NCBI GenBank assembly: GCA_035798135.1
Contig: JAPFBR010000001.1
Span: 1,054,001 to 1,118,000 of the forward strand
Length of the DNA stretch: 64,000 bases
Direction of reading: 5' to 3'
DNA from: Sediminicola sp035798135
GTDB lineage: Bacteria; Bacteroidota; Bacteroidia; Flavobacteriales; Flavobacteriaceae
A program made the translations under genes and the position numbers. The notes below the pieces were generated by a model, which worked only from the letters and a program-made list of their open reading frames with translations, was not told the origin of the DNA and searched no databases. Below are positions 16,761 through 25,700 of this stretch, in pieces (within the stretch, counting starts at the first letter, position 1; every line of letters begins with the position of its first letter).

Positions 16761-16798
16761 CATAGACCTCCTTACGGATATCCGTAAGGAGGTCTATG
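16761..16798. promoter_or_regulatory. Perfect 38-base palindrome with TTACGG core
   Basis: CATAGACCTCCTTACGGAT is followed at once by its exact reverse complement, so 19+19 bases pair with no spacer. The centre is the TTACGG-ATAT-CCGTAA operator found at four other places. It ends 85 bases before the PEGA lipoprotein ATG. It could be a strengthened operator, a cruciform, or both. Confidence 0.65.
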
Positions 16799-16883
16799 AG
16801 ATTACCGCTTCATTTGTTCTATTGGGAACAAGCCGAAAAACCAATCCATTTTTGAAGTAGGCAAAACGAAATTATATTTAATT

Positions 16884-17360
16884 ATGAAGAAATCAATTTA
16901 CTTTTTTAGAAAACTAGTTATTTTAGCTTTAGCTCCATTAATGTTAATGGGCTGTGCTTCAATTTTTACTGGAGCAAAAAGGAGGGTGTTATTTGAATCC
17001 GATCCTTCAGGTGCCAAGGTTTTCGTAAATGGATTTGAAAAAGGAATTACTCCAGCCCAGATTAAAGTAAAGGCAGATGACCGCATCGACTTTAGATTGG
17101 AAGATTTTAATGAAAGAGTGGTTGTAATGGATAGTAATTTTAATCTCGTAAGTATTTTAAATGGGATTAGTATTATAGGATGGGGTATTGATGCCTTAAC
17201 AGGTTCATTAAAAAGGGTAGATACAAAATATGTCAAGGTTAACCTTGAATCGGAAGAGGTCGTTGATTCAGCCAAAAGATACTTAGAGATAGGTAGTATC
17301 ACCAAGGTAAATATAGATACTGATTCAAAGGTGATTGAAACGGTTATCGTATTGGATTAA
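16884..17360 (+). CDS. PEGA-domain lipoprotein
   Basis: Lipoprotein of 158 residues (lipobox LMGC, Cys24). The mature part starts with a PEGA-like beta domain: VLFESDPSGAKVFVNGFEKGITPAQIKV, where PSGAKVFVNG corresponds to the P-x-G-A-x-V-x-x-[ND]-G core. A hydrophobic Gly/Ile-rich stretch (SILNGISIIGWGIDALTGSL) follows, as in related small envelope lipoproteins. PEGA domains are linked to surface or cell-wall attachment. The gene is preceded by the 38-base palindrome and followed by a strong terminator, so it is a single-gene transcript. Confidence 0.83.
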   Translation: MKKSIYFFRKLVILALAPLMLMGCASIFTGAKRRVLFESDPSGAKVFVNGFEKGITPAQIKVKADDRIDFRLEDFNERVVVMDSNFNLVSILNGISIIGWGIDALTGSLKRVDTKYVKVNLESEEVVDSAKRYLEIGSITKVNIDTDSKVIETVIVLD

Positions 17361-17390
17361 CAATTTCATATGATGCAAATGCATCAAAAT

Positions 17391-17430
17391 AAAAAACGGT
17401 TAAGGTGACTTCCTTAGCCGTTTTTTATTT
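17391..17430 (+). terminator. Rho-independent terminator
   Basis: AAAACGGTTAAGG, loop TGACT, TCCTTAGCCGTTTT: a stem with a run of T's, 30 bases after the PEGA lipoprotein stop. Confidence 0.85.
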
Positions 17431-17621
17431 TACTTCATTCTCCAATACTACCCATTCGATTATGACTCCAATTCCCAATATTCTCTATGTAGTATGTTTA
17501 TTGATCCGTTACTTTTAAATTTTCTAAGACGTCAACTTTTTAGGTCAACAATCTTTCACCACCGACCACCAATTATAAAATTCACTATTGAATTTTTCTT
17601 ATAACTATACTCTATTTCTTT

Positions 17622-18533
17622 ATGAATAAGTCTTTCATTTTTCTATTTCTATTTCCAGTTTTTCTTATTGCACAATGGAAAACTACTTCTGATTCAAATA
17701 AATTCGATGGTGATTATAAATCTGCTTTTGTAGTTGGTGAAGGCGATAAACTCCCTTACACCAAACCCTCATTTGGAATAAAGAATTTTGATTCCAAAGA
17801 ACCCATGATTTTTTTGATCAATGTGGGTTACACAGGATGTTTAAATAATATCTTAATGTTTTCATTCAATGACAGTGATGAAGTATTCAGGACAAGTAAT
17901 GTTGATGTTAATTTAAACAATGATGCAATTTTTATAAATGAATTTAATAATTTATCTGTTTTGAATTTTATTGAATTACTAAAAACAAGAAGTAAACTAT
18001 TTATAAGGTATAAAAGTAGCTGTGGATCTGAAGATTTTGAATTTGGGTTAAGCGGTTCATCGAAAGCAATTGATTTTGCGGCAGGGACATATTTTAAAGA
18101 TTTAGCGCTTGAGACTCAAAGATTAAACAAGGAGAAATTGATTGAAGAGATGAGAATTAATCAAATTCAAGAAAGAATGAAAGCTAGTTTTAATTGTGAT
18201 GTTCCATTGAAATATATTTACAAATTCAAACCTTCAATTGATTTAATGACAGTAAATATGTTTGATAAAAATTTAATTCAAAGGAAAATTAAGTTCAATC
18301 TGGGTGATGAAATTACCATCTACAATAGATGGCTTGATAAGAGGCTTTTAATTTCAGTTAATTTTAATAATTCTATAAATAAAATATTTTATGTTAATCC
18401 AGTAGGTTTATGGCTATTGACGGAAGACCCGCATATAAAATGGATTATAGACAATAAAACAAATTTATTCTGGAGGTGTGAACAAATAAGTTTTGAGGAA
18501 ATTCATTTAATTGAAACAAATAGGATCAAATAA
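17622..18533 (+). CDS. Secreted hypothetical protein
   Basis: Protein of 303 residues with a signal peptide (cleavage near LIAQ, residue 17). No recognised domain. Two cysteines in the first half (GCLNN, KSSCGSEDF) may form a disulfide. A helical Glu/Arg-rich segment (ETQRLNKEKLIEEMRINQIQERM) lies near the middle, and the C-terminal part is beta-rich. Asn/Lys/Ile-rich composition matches the neighbouring island genes. It stands alone between the terminator and the PD-(D/E)XK-like gene. Confidence 0.75.
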   Translation: MNKSFIFLFLFPVFLIAQWKTTSDSNKFDGDYKSAFVVGEGDKLPYTKPSFGIKNFDSKEPMIFLINVGYTGCLNNILMFSFNDSDEVFRTSNVDVNLNNDAIFINEFNNLSVLNFIELLKTRSKLFIRYKSSCGSEDFEFGLSGSSKAIDFAAGTYFKDLALETQRLNKEKLIEEMRINQIQERMKASFNCDVPLKYIYKFKPSIDLMTVNMFDKNLIQRKIKFNLGDEITIYNRWLDKRLLISVNFNNSINKIFYVNPVGLWLLTEDPHIKWIIDNKTNLFWRCEQISFEEIHLIETNRIK

Positions 18534-18692
18534 AATTAATGCAATTTTATATATTTTACTTATTACCTTTCTAAAAGATGAAATATTTAAACTTTTTAAG
18601 AATCCTTAATTAAGATAAATACTTCTTTTACACACTAATTTGATTATACTGAGCGTCAATATTGAAAATGAATCAACCTAATAATATAATTC

Positions 18693-19355
18693 ATGCCAAT
18701 TTTTGGAATTAATAAAAAACAAATTTCTAATAACAACTACCATTCACATAAATCAAAGGCCCCCACAAAAGGAGAATTATTCATAGAAGAATACTTAATT
18801 GAATCTTTAATTAAACACGAAAGTCAAGTCAAAATTGAAGGTTTAAATGGGGATCAGGCCAAATATCGGGTTGCTGATTTTTATTTGCCACGGCTTGGAT
18901 ACTATGTTGAGTATTTTGGTCTGTATAATGCTTCAGATAAAATAAAAAATCAATACAATTTTAAACGTGAAATTTATTTTAAAAATGGAAAGCCCACTAT
19001 ATTTATAATGCCTGAAGACTTAGGAATATTAGATTATGTTTTTCATACCGAAACAAGAAGGCTATTTAGATACAAACAATTCCATACTAAATGGAAAGTA
19101 TTTAGATATTCTTTAAATAGATATTTTTTAAAAGGCAAACCGTTTGCTTTAATACTTAGTATCTATTTTTATATAATGGGAATAATATTAACTGGTTTTG
19201 ATTTGGGTATTAATATTGGGTTGAGGACAATTATAGGTTATTCCAGTTATGTACTAGCATGGTATTGCATGTTTAAATTCATAGTTGACTTTTTGAAATA
19301 TGTTCATTGGAAAGAAATAACAGGTTTTTTTAGGGATAAAACCAGGAGAAATTAA
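18693..19355 (+). CDS. Membrane protein with PD-(D/E)XK-like nuclease domain
   Basis: Protein of 220 residues. The N-terminal half (about 25-125) follows the restriction-endonuclease-like pattern: GELFIEEYLIESLIKH (helix with Glu), then YRVADFYLPRLGYYVEYFG, where D and E-Y-F hold the positions of the catalytic D...ExK; the Lys is replaced by Phe, and KRE follows some residues later. The C-terminal half has two membrane helices (about 150-172 and 180-205). It is thus a membrane-tethered nuclease-like protein, possibly inactive or specialised. It is convergent with the PLD-helicase gene and may belong to the defence block. Confidence 0.65.
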   Translation: MPIFGINKKQISNNNYHSHKSKAPTKGELFIEEYLIESLIKHESQVKIEGLNGDQAKYRVADFYLPRLGYYVEYFGLYNASDKIKNQYNFKREIYFKNGKPTIFIMPEDLGILDYVFHTETRRLFRYKQFHTKWKVFRYSLNRYFLKGKPFALILSIYFYIMGIILTGFDLGINIGLRTIIGYSSYVLAWYCMFKFIVDFLKYVHWKEITGFFRDKTRRN

Positions 19356-19360
19356 ATCAA

Positions 19361-22207
19361 TTATTTTATTAAATAATTATACAAACCATCCTCAACTGGT
19401 CGTTGTAATTTATATTTGAAATGAACCACTGGCTGGCCTGATTTTTTCATCTTGCTTTGCTCAACACCGTCTTCAATAATGCTTACATCTCCCAAATAAT
19501 AAAAATCAGAACCTTCACCATCTTCCTTTTTTATAAAAAGCAAGATTCTTTCTGAATTAATTACACTTTGAATTTCTGGACTTTTCAATCTTCTATTGGA
19601 TCGTGATTCCCAGGCAAAGGTTTGCTGATCAATAAAATGATCGTTGTACATTGTGCTTTCGGTGATATCATCAGATTTGTGATAGGTTACAAAACAAGGT
19701 GTTATATTATTGTTTGTACGATAACCGTATACGGTACTACTATTGTCTAATGGCCAATTTAAAATGCGGCAAACATCCTTTCGTGAATATTTGTTATTTA
19801 TTATTAACCCCTTGTAAAAATTTTCTCGACTATAGTTTTTTGTAAATTCTTCGATACTATATAAGGTGTTATCGAGTAAAAATTCTTTGGCAATATGGAA
19901 GGCAAGTAATTTGGATAATGCTGTGCCTAGTACGAAATATCCATCCACCAACTTGACTATGTCATAATTTTTGCGGATAAAAATAAAATTCAGATTTTCA
20001 ATACACGAATCAATAGTGGCCTCCGAAACGTCATATTGAAATGTTGTTTTTATGTCCGATTTAAACTCTTCTATAGAATAACTCTGATTTAAGATAAGGT
20101 GTTTTAATATAAATGCTTCCTCAACTCGTTTTCCATTATTTATTTCAAGTCCAAAGAGCTCTAATAAGATGACTGTTTCTTTGTTTAAAATGTCTTTTGA
20201 TTTGGATTCGATCAACTGAACAAAATTGTAGTACGATTTGTATTTTTTAATGAATAACCAAGGATCTCTTGAGCCTTGCTTTAAAAAATCCAACATCATA
20301 GGAATTCTTCCTATTTGATTTTTCAGTAAATTATAATCATGTACAAGTTCTCTTTTTGTTTGCATACTTGCCTGATTTATTGAGGCAAATATTTTTTCTT
20401 TTGAAATTGGATCAAAATTGATTGTGGACGTACCAGGGATCAAACTACTTCCGCTTGTCATCATTTTCCGGAGCGTATCCTTATTGTAGGATGTGTCTCC
20501 ATATAAAGCAATAGGAACAAGGTAATTATTGCTGTAATTACCAATGAAGTCAATAACGGTCAAATAATCCTTATCCTCCCTTTTTCTAAGTCCCCGACCC
20601 AGTTGTTGTACAAAAATGATAGCAGATTGAGTTGGTCTTAGCATGATTATCTGGTTCACACGTGGAATATCAATGCCCTCATTAAAAATGTCAACTGTAA
20701 ATATATAATCCAGTTTTTCGCTTTCAAGTTCGCTTTCCAATCGACTAATCGCGTTCTGTCTTTCTTCCTCTAAACTGGCGCCTGTTAATGCAAGAGTTTT
20801 GTACCCTCTGCTATTGAACTCTTTCGAAAGTTCAATTGAAATGTCATTTCTAGAACAAAAAATCAATCCTCTTACATCACCATTATCACACCCATATGAT
20901 TCCGCAGTTTCTAATATGCGGTCTACCCGTTCTTTGGCAGTTAATTTATTAAAATCAGTGAGGTCATCTACTTCTTCATTATCAACTGTTAAGTCTGTTA
21001 CTCCATAGTAATGAAATGGAGATAGCATATCTTCCGACAAAGCCCTGTGTAATCTTATTTCATAGGCTATATTATAATCGAACATTTTGAATACATCCAC
21101 ACCGTCCGTTCGTTCTGGTGTTGCGGTCATCCCTAATAAAAATTTCGGAGTGAAGTGCTCCATTATTCGCAAATACGAATTTGCCCCGGCTCTATGTGTT
21201 TCGTCTATAACTATATAATCAAAATGATCTGGATTGAACATTTCAAGATGGTCAGGTTTTGAAATGGTCTGAACAGTGGAAAAAATGTAATCTGCTTCTA
21301 TTTCACGTTGATTTCCAGAATACAACCCCATACTGATTTCATCTCCCATCAAGGACTTGAACGTCTTCATAGCTTCTTCAGCAATTGTTCTTCTATGAAC
21401 TATAAACAAGAACTTTTTAGGTTTGAATTTTTGAACGTCAAATGCAGAAAGGTATGTTTTTCCGGTTCCAGTTGCTGAGATCAGTAATGCTTTGGTTTTG
21501 TCTTGAGAACGTAGATATTCAATATTCTCAAGAGCCTCACCCTGCATTAGGTTAGGTTTTATTTCAACTTTTTCAAATGCTTGTCGTTTCACTTTAATCT
21601 CCCGGTCGAATGCCGTTTTTGCTTGCCATATTGCGGCATAATCTAAAAGATATGCCTCTGTTACGTCTTGAGCTGCTGCAAATTCTTTTTTAAACTCAGC
21701 AACTGCTTGATTAATTAATTCACTTCCATCAGCTGCAGTTATTTTTAAATTCCATTCCTTATTAGTACAAAGAGCAGTTTGGGTGAGATTGCTACTACCA
21801 ATAATAAGATTGTGAACTCCATTCTTTTTGAATAAATAACCTTTGGAATGAAAGGACCCTTCAGTGGCAATTCTAAGTTCAATATTATTGAATTGCTTAA
21901 TACGTTTTAATGCTTCGGGTTGTGTGAAATTAAGGTACTGAGATGCTAGAATCCTGCCTTTTATGTTTTGTTTTTCTAATTCCTTAAGTGTGTTTATTAT
22001 TGTTGCCAACCCTCCCGTGGTTATAAACGCAACTGAGAACCAAAATTCTTCACAGGTTTCGAGTTCCCGTATAATTGTTGTAAGCACCTTTTTGCCCTCC
22101 TTGTAATCATTGTTAATGATCTTTGGACGATATTCTATGTTAGATTGAAAATGATGATCAATGAAACCTGTATGCAGGCTATGGGTAAGTGCATTTTTCT
22201 GATTCAT
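19361..22207 (-). CDS. PLD nuclease-DEAD helicase-DUF3427 protein
   Basis: Protein of 948 residues with three parts. An N-terminal phospholipase D-like nuclease domain has one HxK motif (H120, K122 in FHSKGYLF) and IIGSSNLT. A superfamily 2 helicase follows with Walker A ATGTGKT (245-251), DETH (335-338), TATPERTD and QQLGRGLR (534-541). The C-terminal region (about 600-948) is of the DUF3427 type, ending in a beta-rich domain. One PLD motif means it probably dimerises to cut. Such proteins occur in defence islands and process foreign DNA or RNA; the target is unknown. It lies 1 base after the NUDIX gene, in one operon. Confidence 0.9.
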   Translation of the reverse strand: MNQKNALTHSLHTGFIDHHFQSNIEYRPKIINNDYKEGKKVLTTIIRELETCEEFWFSVAFITTGGLATIINTLKELEKQNIKGRILASQYLNFTQPEALKRIKQFNNIELRIATEGSFHSKGYLFKKNGVHNLIIGSSNLTQTALCTNKEWNLKITAADGSELINQAVAEFKKEFAAAQDVTEAYLLDYAAIWQAKTAFDREIKVKRQAFEKVEIKPNLMQGEALENIEYLRSQDKTKALLISATGTGKTYLSAFDVQKFKPKKFLFIVHRRTIAEEAMKTFKSLMGDEISMGLYSGNQREIEADYIFSTVQTISKPDHLEMFNPDHFDYIVIDETHRAGANSYLRIMEHFTPKFLLGMTATPERTDGVDVFKMFDYNIAYEIRLHRALSEDMLSPFHYYGVTDLTVDNEEVDDLTDFNKLTAKERVDRILETAESYGCDNGDVRGLIFCSRNDISIELSKEFNSRGYKTLALTGASLEEERQNAISRLESELESEKLDYIFTVDIFNEGIDIPRVNQIIMLRPTQSAIIFVQQLGRGLRKREDKDYLTVIDFIGNYSNNYLVPIALYGDTSYNKDTLRKMMTSGSSLIPGTSTINFDPISKEKIFASINQASMQTKRELVHDYNLLKNQIGRIPMMLDFLKQGSRDPWLFIKKYKSYYNFVQLIESKSKDILNKETVILLELFGLEINNGKRVEEAFILKHLILNQSYSIEEFKSDIKTTFQYDVSEATIDSCIENLNFIFIRKNYDIVKLVDGYFVLGTALSKLLAFHIAKEFLLDNTLYSIEEFTKNYSRENFYKGLIINNKYSRKDVCRILNWPLDNSSTVYGYRTNNNITPCFVTYHKSDDITESTMYNDHFIDQQTFAWESRSNRRLKSPEIQSVINSERILLFIKKEDGEGSDFYYLGDVSIIEDGVEQSKMKKSGQPVVHFKYKLQRPVEDGLYNYLIK

Positions 22208-22600
22208 TTATAATTGCATTAATTTCTCAACAATTGGAATATCAGCCCCTGCCCAATCTAATCCTTCTAATTCTGAAGGGGCTAACCATTTATAATCTAT
22301 ATGTTCCGTTAAGTGCACAGTAGGGTCTTCACAAGAACAAATGAAGCTGTACATTGTTATGAAAAAATCAGGATATTGATGTTTTACTGTGATAAATGGT
22401 TTTTCTGTTTTAATGTTCATACCCAATTCTTCACAAACTTCTCTTATTATGGTTTCTTCCAATGTTTCCCCCTCTTCTATTTTGCCGCCTGGAAACTCAT
22501 ATTTCTTTGATATATAATTATACTTATTGTCACCTCTTTGCACACACAAGATTTTATTATTGTGTTTTATTACGGCAGCAACAACTAATATTTCCTTCAT
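22208..22600 (-). CDS. NUDIX hydrolase, MutT-like (d)NTP pyrophosphohydrolase
   Basis: Cytosolic protein of 130 residues with a complete Nudix box, G39-x5-E45-x7-R53-E54-x2-E57-E58-x-G60 (GGKIEEGETLEETIIREVCEELG region). It resembles the '(deoxy)nucleoside triphosphate pyrophosphohydrolase' (MutT/NudG) type, which cleaves NTPs to NMP and PPi. The stop is directly followed by the helicase start, so the two are translated as a unit. A nucleotide-cleaving partner of a PLD-helicase may remove a modified nucleotide or a signal; that is inference. An ACGAAA palindrome lies 12 bases upstream. Confidence 0.9.
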   Translation of the reverse strand: MKEILVVAAVIKHNNKILCVQRGDNKYNYISKKYEFPGGKIEEGETLEETIIREVCEELGMNIKTEKPFITVKHQYPDFFITMYSFICSCEDPTVHLTEHIDYKWLAPSELEGLDWAGADIPIVEKLMQL

Positions 22601-22612
22601 AAATTATTTATT

Positions 22613-22628
22613 ACGAAAAACGTTTCGT
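22613..22628. promoter_or_regulatory. Palindrome ACGAAA-N4-TTTCGT before the NUDIX-helicase operon
   Basis: ACGAAAAACGTTTCGT is a 6+6 inverted repeat 12 bases upstream of the NUDIX start codon. Its place over the likely leader suggests a repressor operator. No matching regulator is seen nearby. Confidence 0.4.
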
Positions 22629-22716
22629 TTATTTTAAAGTAGTTATCCTGTTTTTCAGCTATTAACTTAAACTTTATTGTTTATGTATAATAAAATTAAA
22701 AACTATACCTGTCATA

Positions 22717-25700
22717 TTATTCAAACTTAAGCTTTGGCAGTCCGTCTACTATATCCACTGTTTGAACGCTTACATTAATTATACTTAATATTAAATCTAA
22801 AATATATCTTGGGTTTTCAACTTCTTTACTCCAATCATTCGGGTCGTTTTTAATACCTGATTTTTTATCTACTGAAACTTGGTATCTATCTATAATCCAA
22901 TCAATAGCAGATTTGCCATTTACCAAATATTCATAAGCCTTTTCAGGTATTTTATTTATTTTGATACGACTATTATAAATGATGGTTTGTTTTTGGTCTT
23001 TTTTAGGGAAACGTAATTTTGTTACCTTATAAAAATCGTAAGCATCTATTTGTAAATGGTCTTTTGGCATTTCTACATCAACACCCTCAAAAGGTTCTAC
23101 AGCTTCATAATTGATATGTAATTCTGCTAATTTGCGACCCGCTTTACTGAAAGCCCAAAAATCTTTTGGTTTATCTGCTAATGGAATACGAGGTAGCATT
23201 TTTTTTAGATCGTTAGCAAAGGTTTCTCTATAATCTGGACTATGTAAAATACCATACACATAGTAGAAAATATCTTCTTTGTTTACAGTCTTACCGTATT
23301 GCTTCGTTGCACGTATTAAAATAAAATCACTTATACCATCTCTGCGAATATATTTAGATTCACTTACCGAATCAAATAAACTACCTTGAACTTGTTCTTT
23401 TTCTTCGTAATAATAAAGTGGAAATACTTGAGATTTTTCAATAGTATCCATACAGACAACTTTATCTGATATTAACGATGAAAATCCTTTGCTACTACCT
23501 TTTCCAGAGTGAAAAATAACTCTATTACTATGCACAAATATATCTTTCTGTATACCAGGACTCTCAGTCAATGCTTTGCTATAATATAAATTTTGAACAT
23601 TAAATGGACGATATAGGCTTTTAGTTAAACTCTCTTTTTCAAAACTATGGTTCTTATCATTTTTACAATCATTTCTTAAAGATCTAGTCCAACTAATTTT
23701 TTTAGGGTTCAAATCAATAAAATCTTCTACTTTTAATGTCCTTTCTAATTTTTGCTTTTCAACAAAGTTATTTTTCTGACTATTGTAGAACTCTAGAGTA
23801 GATTTTATATTTTTCTCCAGGGTGTTGCTTGAAAAATTATAAGCCCACGCATCCCTACTAGTAACTATCCCAGGTCCATTCACATTAAAAAAGGATTGTG
23901 TTTTTAAATTAAACTTTTTATCAGGTTCAATATGAATAAAAGTATCGAACACATCATTACGTTTATTAATCCAATCTCCGTGTTCGTTTGGTTTTAGATT
24001 TTTCCATTCTATACCATTTATGGATTTAAAGTCCGAAACGATTTTTAGCTTTTCCTTTTGACTTAAATAATCGCCAATATCGTGGTAATATATTTTAGGT
24101 TTTTCAGTATTAATGGGTTTTTTAATCAATAAGGTTATTGATATTGGTGTACGAGAACCTGAACCAAATATTTTACCACCCTCTTTTCTTGATAATTCAC
24201 CTGAGGTACGTTGATTCCCTCTCAAATTAAACACATAAATAGAAGAAAATTCTTTTTCTAAAGATTTTCTAAAACCATCTGTACTGTTACCATCTAACCA
24301 GGCACCATTACTTACAAAAGCAATAACACCTCCGTTTTTAGGGTCTAATCTATCCGTACTCCAACGAAAAGCCTTGATATAAGCATCGTATAAGGATTTG
24401 CTTAATCCTGCATTTGATAAGGCTGCATAGGTATTGGCAATTCTTGAATCTAACTTATCGTAACTTTGATTCTGTGCATTGTCGTTTGCAGATTTTTGAC
24501 CTATAGAGTATGGTGGATTTCCCACGATAACTCGAATAGGTCCTTTACGTTGTTCCTCTAGTCGTTTTGAGTTTTCAGGAAACATATCAGAAAACAATAC
24601 CTCGCTGTCACTTTCACCCAATTGAAAAGTATCAGTTAATACAATTCCGTTGAAAGGAATATATTTCTCTTTTCCAATTCCATCATCTGGATTAGGCGTA
24701 GCATCATGATAAGCGTTCTCAATATTTATCGTGGCTATGTAGTATGCCAACAAAACAATTTCATTGGCATGGAGCTCATTCAAATATTTTCGCTCAAGGT
24801 CTTCTACTCCTATTAACCCACTTTGAAGAAGTCTGGTGATAAAAGTACCTGTCCCTGTAAAAGGGTCTAAAATATGAACATTTTCATCTGAAATAGAACA
24901 ACCAAACTCTTTTTGCAACACATCATTTACTGAATGGATAATAAAATCAACCACCTCCACAGGTGTGTACACAATGCCTAATTGTTCCACCATTTTAGGA
25001 AAAGCAGTTTTGAAAAACTTATCATATAATTCTATTATAATACGTTGTTTGCCTTCTGCATTATCAATACCTTCAGCTCGTTTTTTAACGGACTGATAGA
25101 ACTTATCTAATGTTTCTGCATCCTTATCTAATGCCTGATCTTCCAATACATTCAACATTGTCTGCATCGATGTTGAAATTGCATTAGTTTTTGCAAATGA
25201 ATAACCATCAAATAGTGCCTCAAAAACAGGTTTTGTAATTATATGCTGCGATAACATTTCAATCGCTTGACCTTCTGAAATAGAAGGATTGATATTTTTC
25301 TGAAGACCATTTAAGAACAAATCAAAAGCTATTTGATATTTCTCTTCTTTCTTTATTAAAGTAGTAATTCGGTCTATTTGATTTTCCGCAATTTTAGCAA
25401 CATCTTTTGCCCATTTTTCCCAATAAACCCTATCCCCAACTTTCTGCACCATTTTAGCATATACAATAGATTGTAATTGCTCAAACTGCATTTGTAGTTG
25501 ATTGTTTAATTCCCTTGTTGCTTTGGCAGATTCGCTGTCATCCTCACCCTCAATTCCCCTTGCAATGCCACCAACTAAAATATTATCTGGCTTATTTTTA
25601 TTGAGGTCTATTTTATTGATAGTTGCATTAAATCTATCATCGTGAGCACGTAAGGCGTTTAGTACTGACCATACAACTCTAAATCTATCGTTGTCATCTA

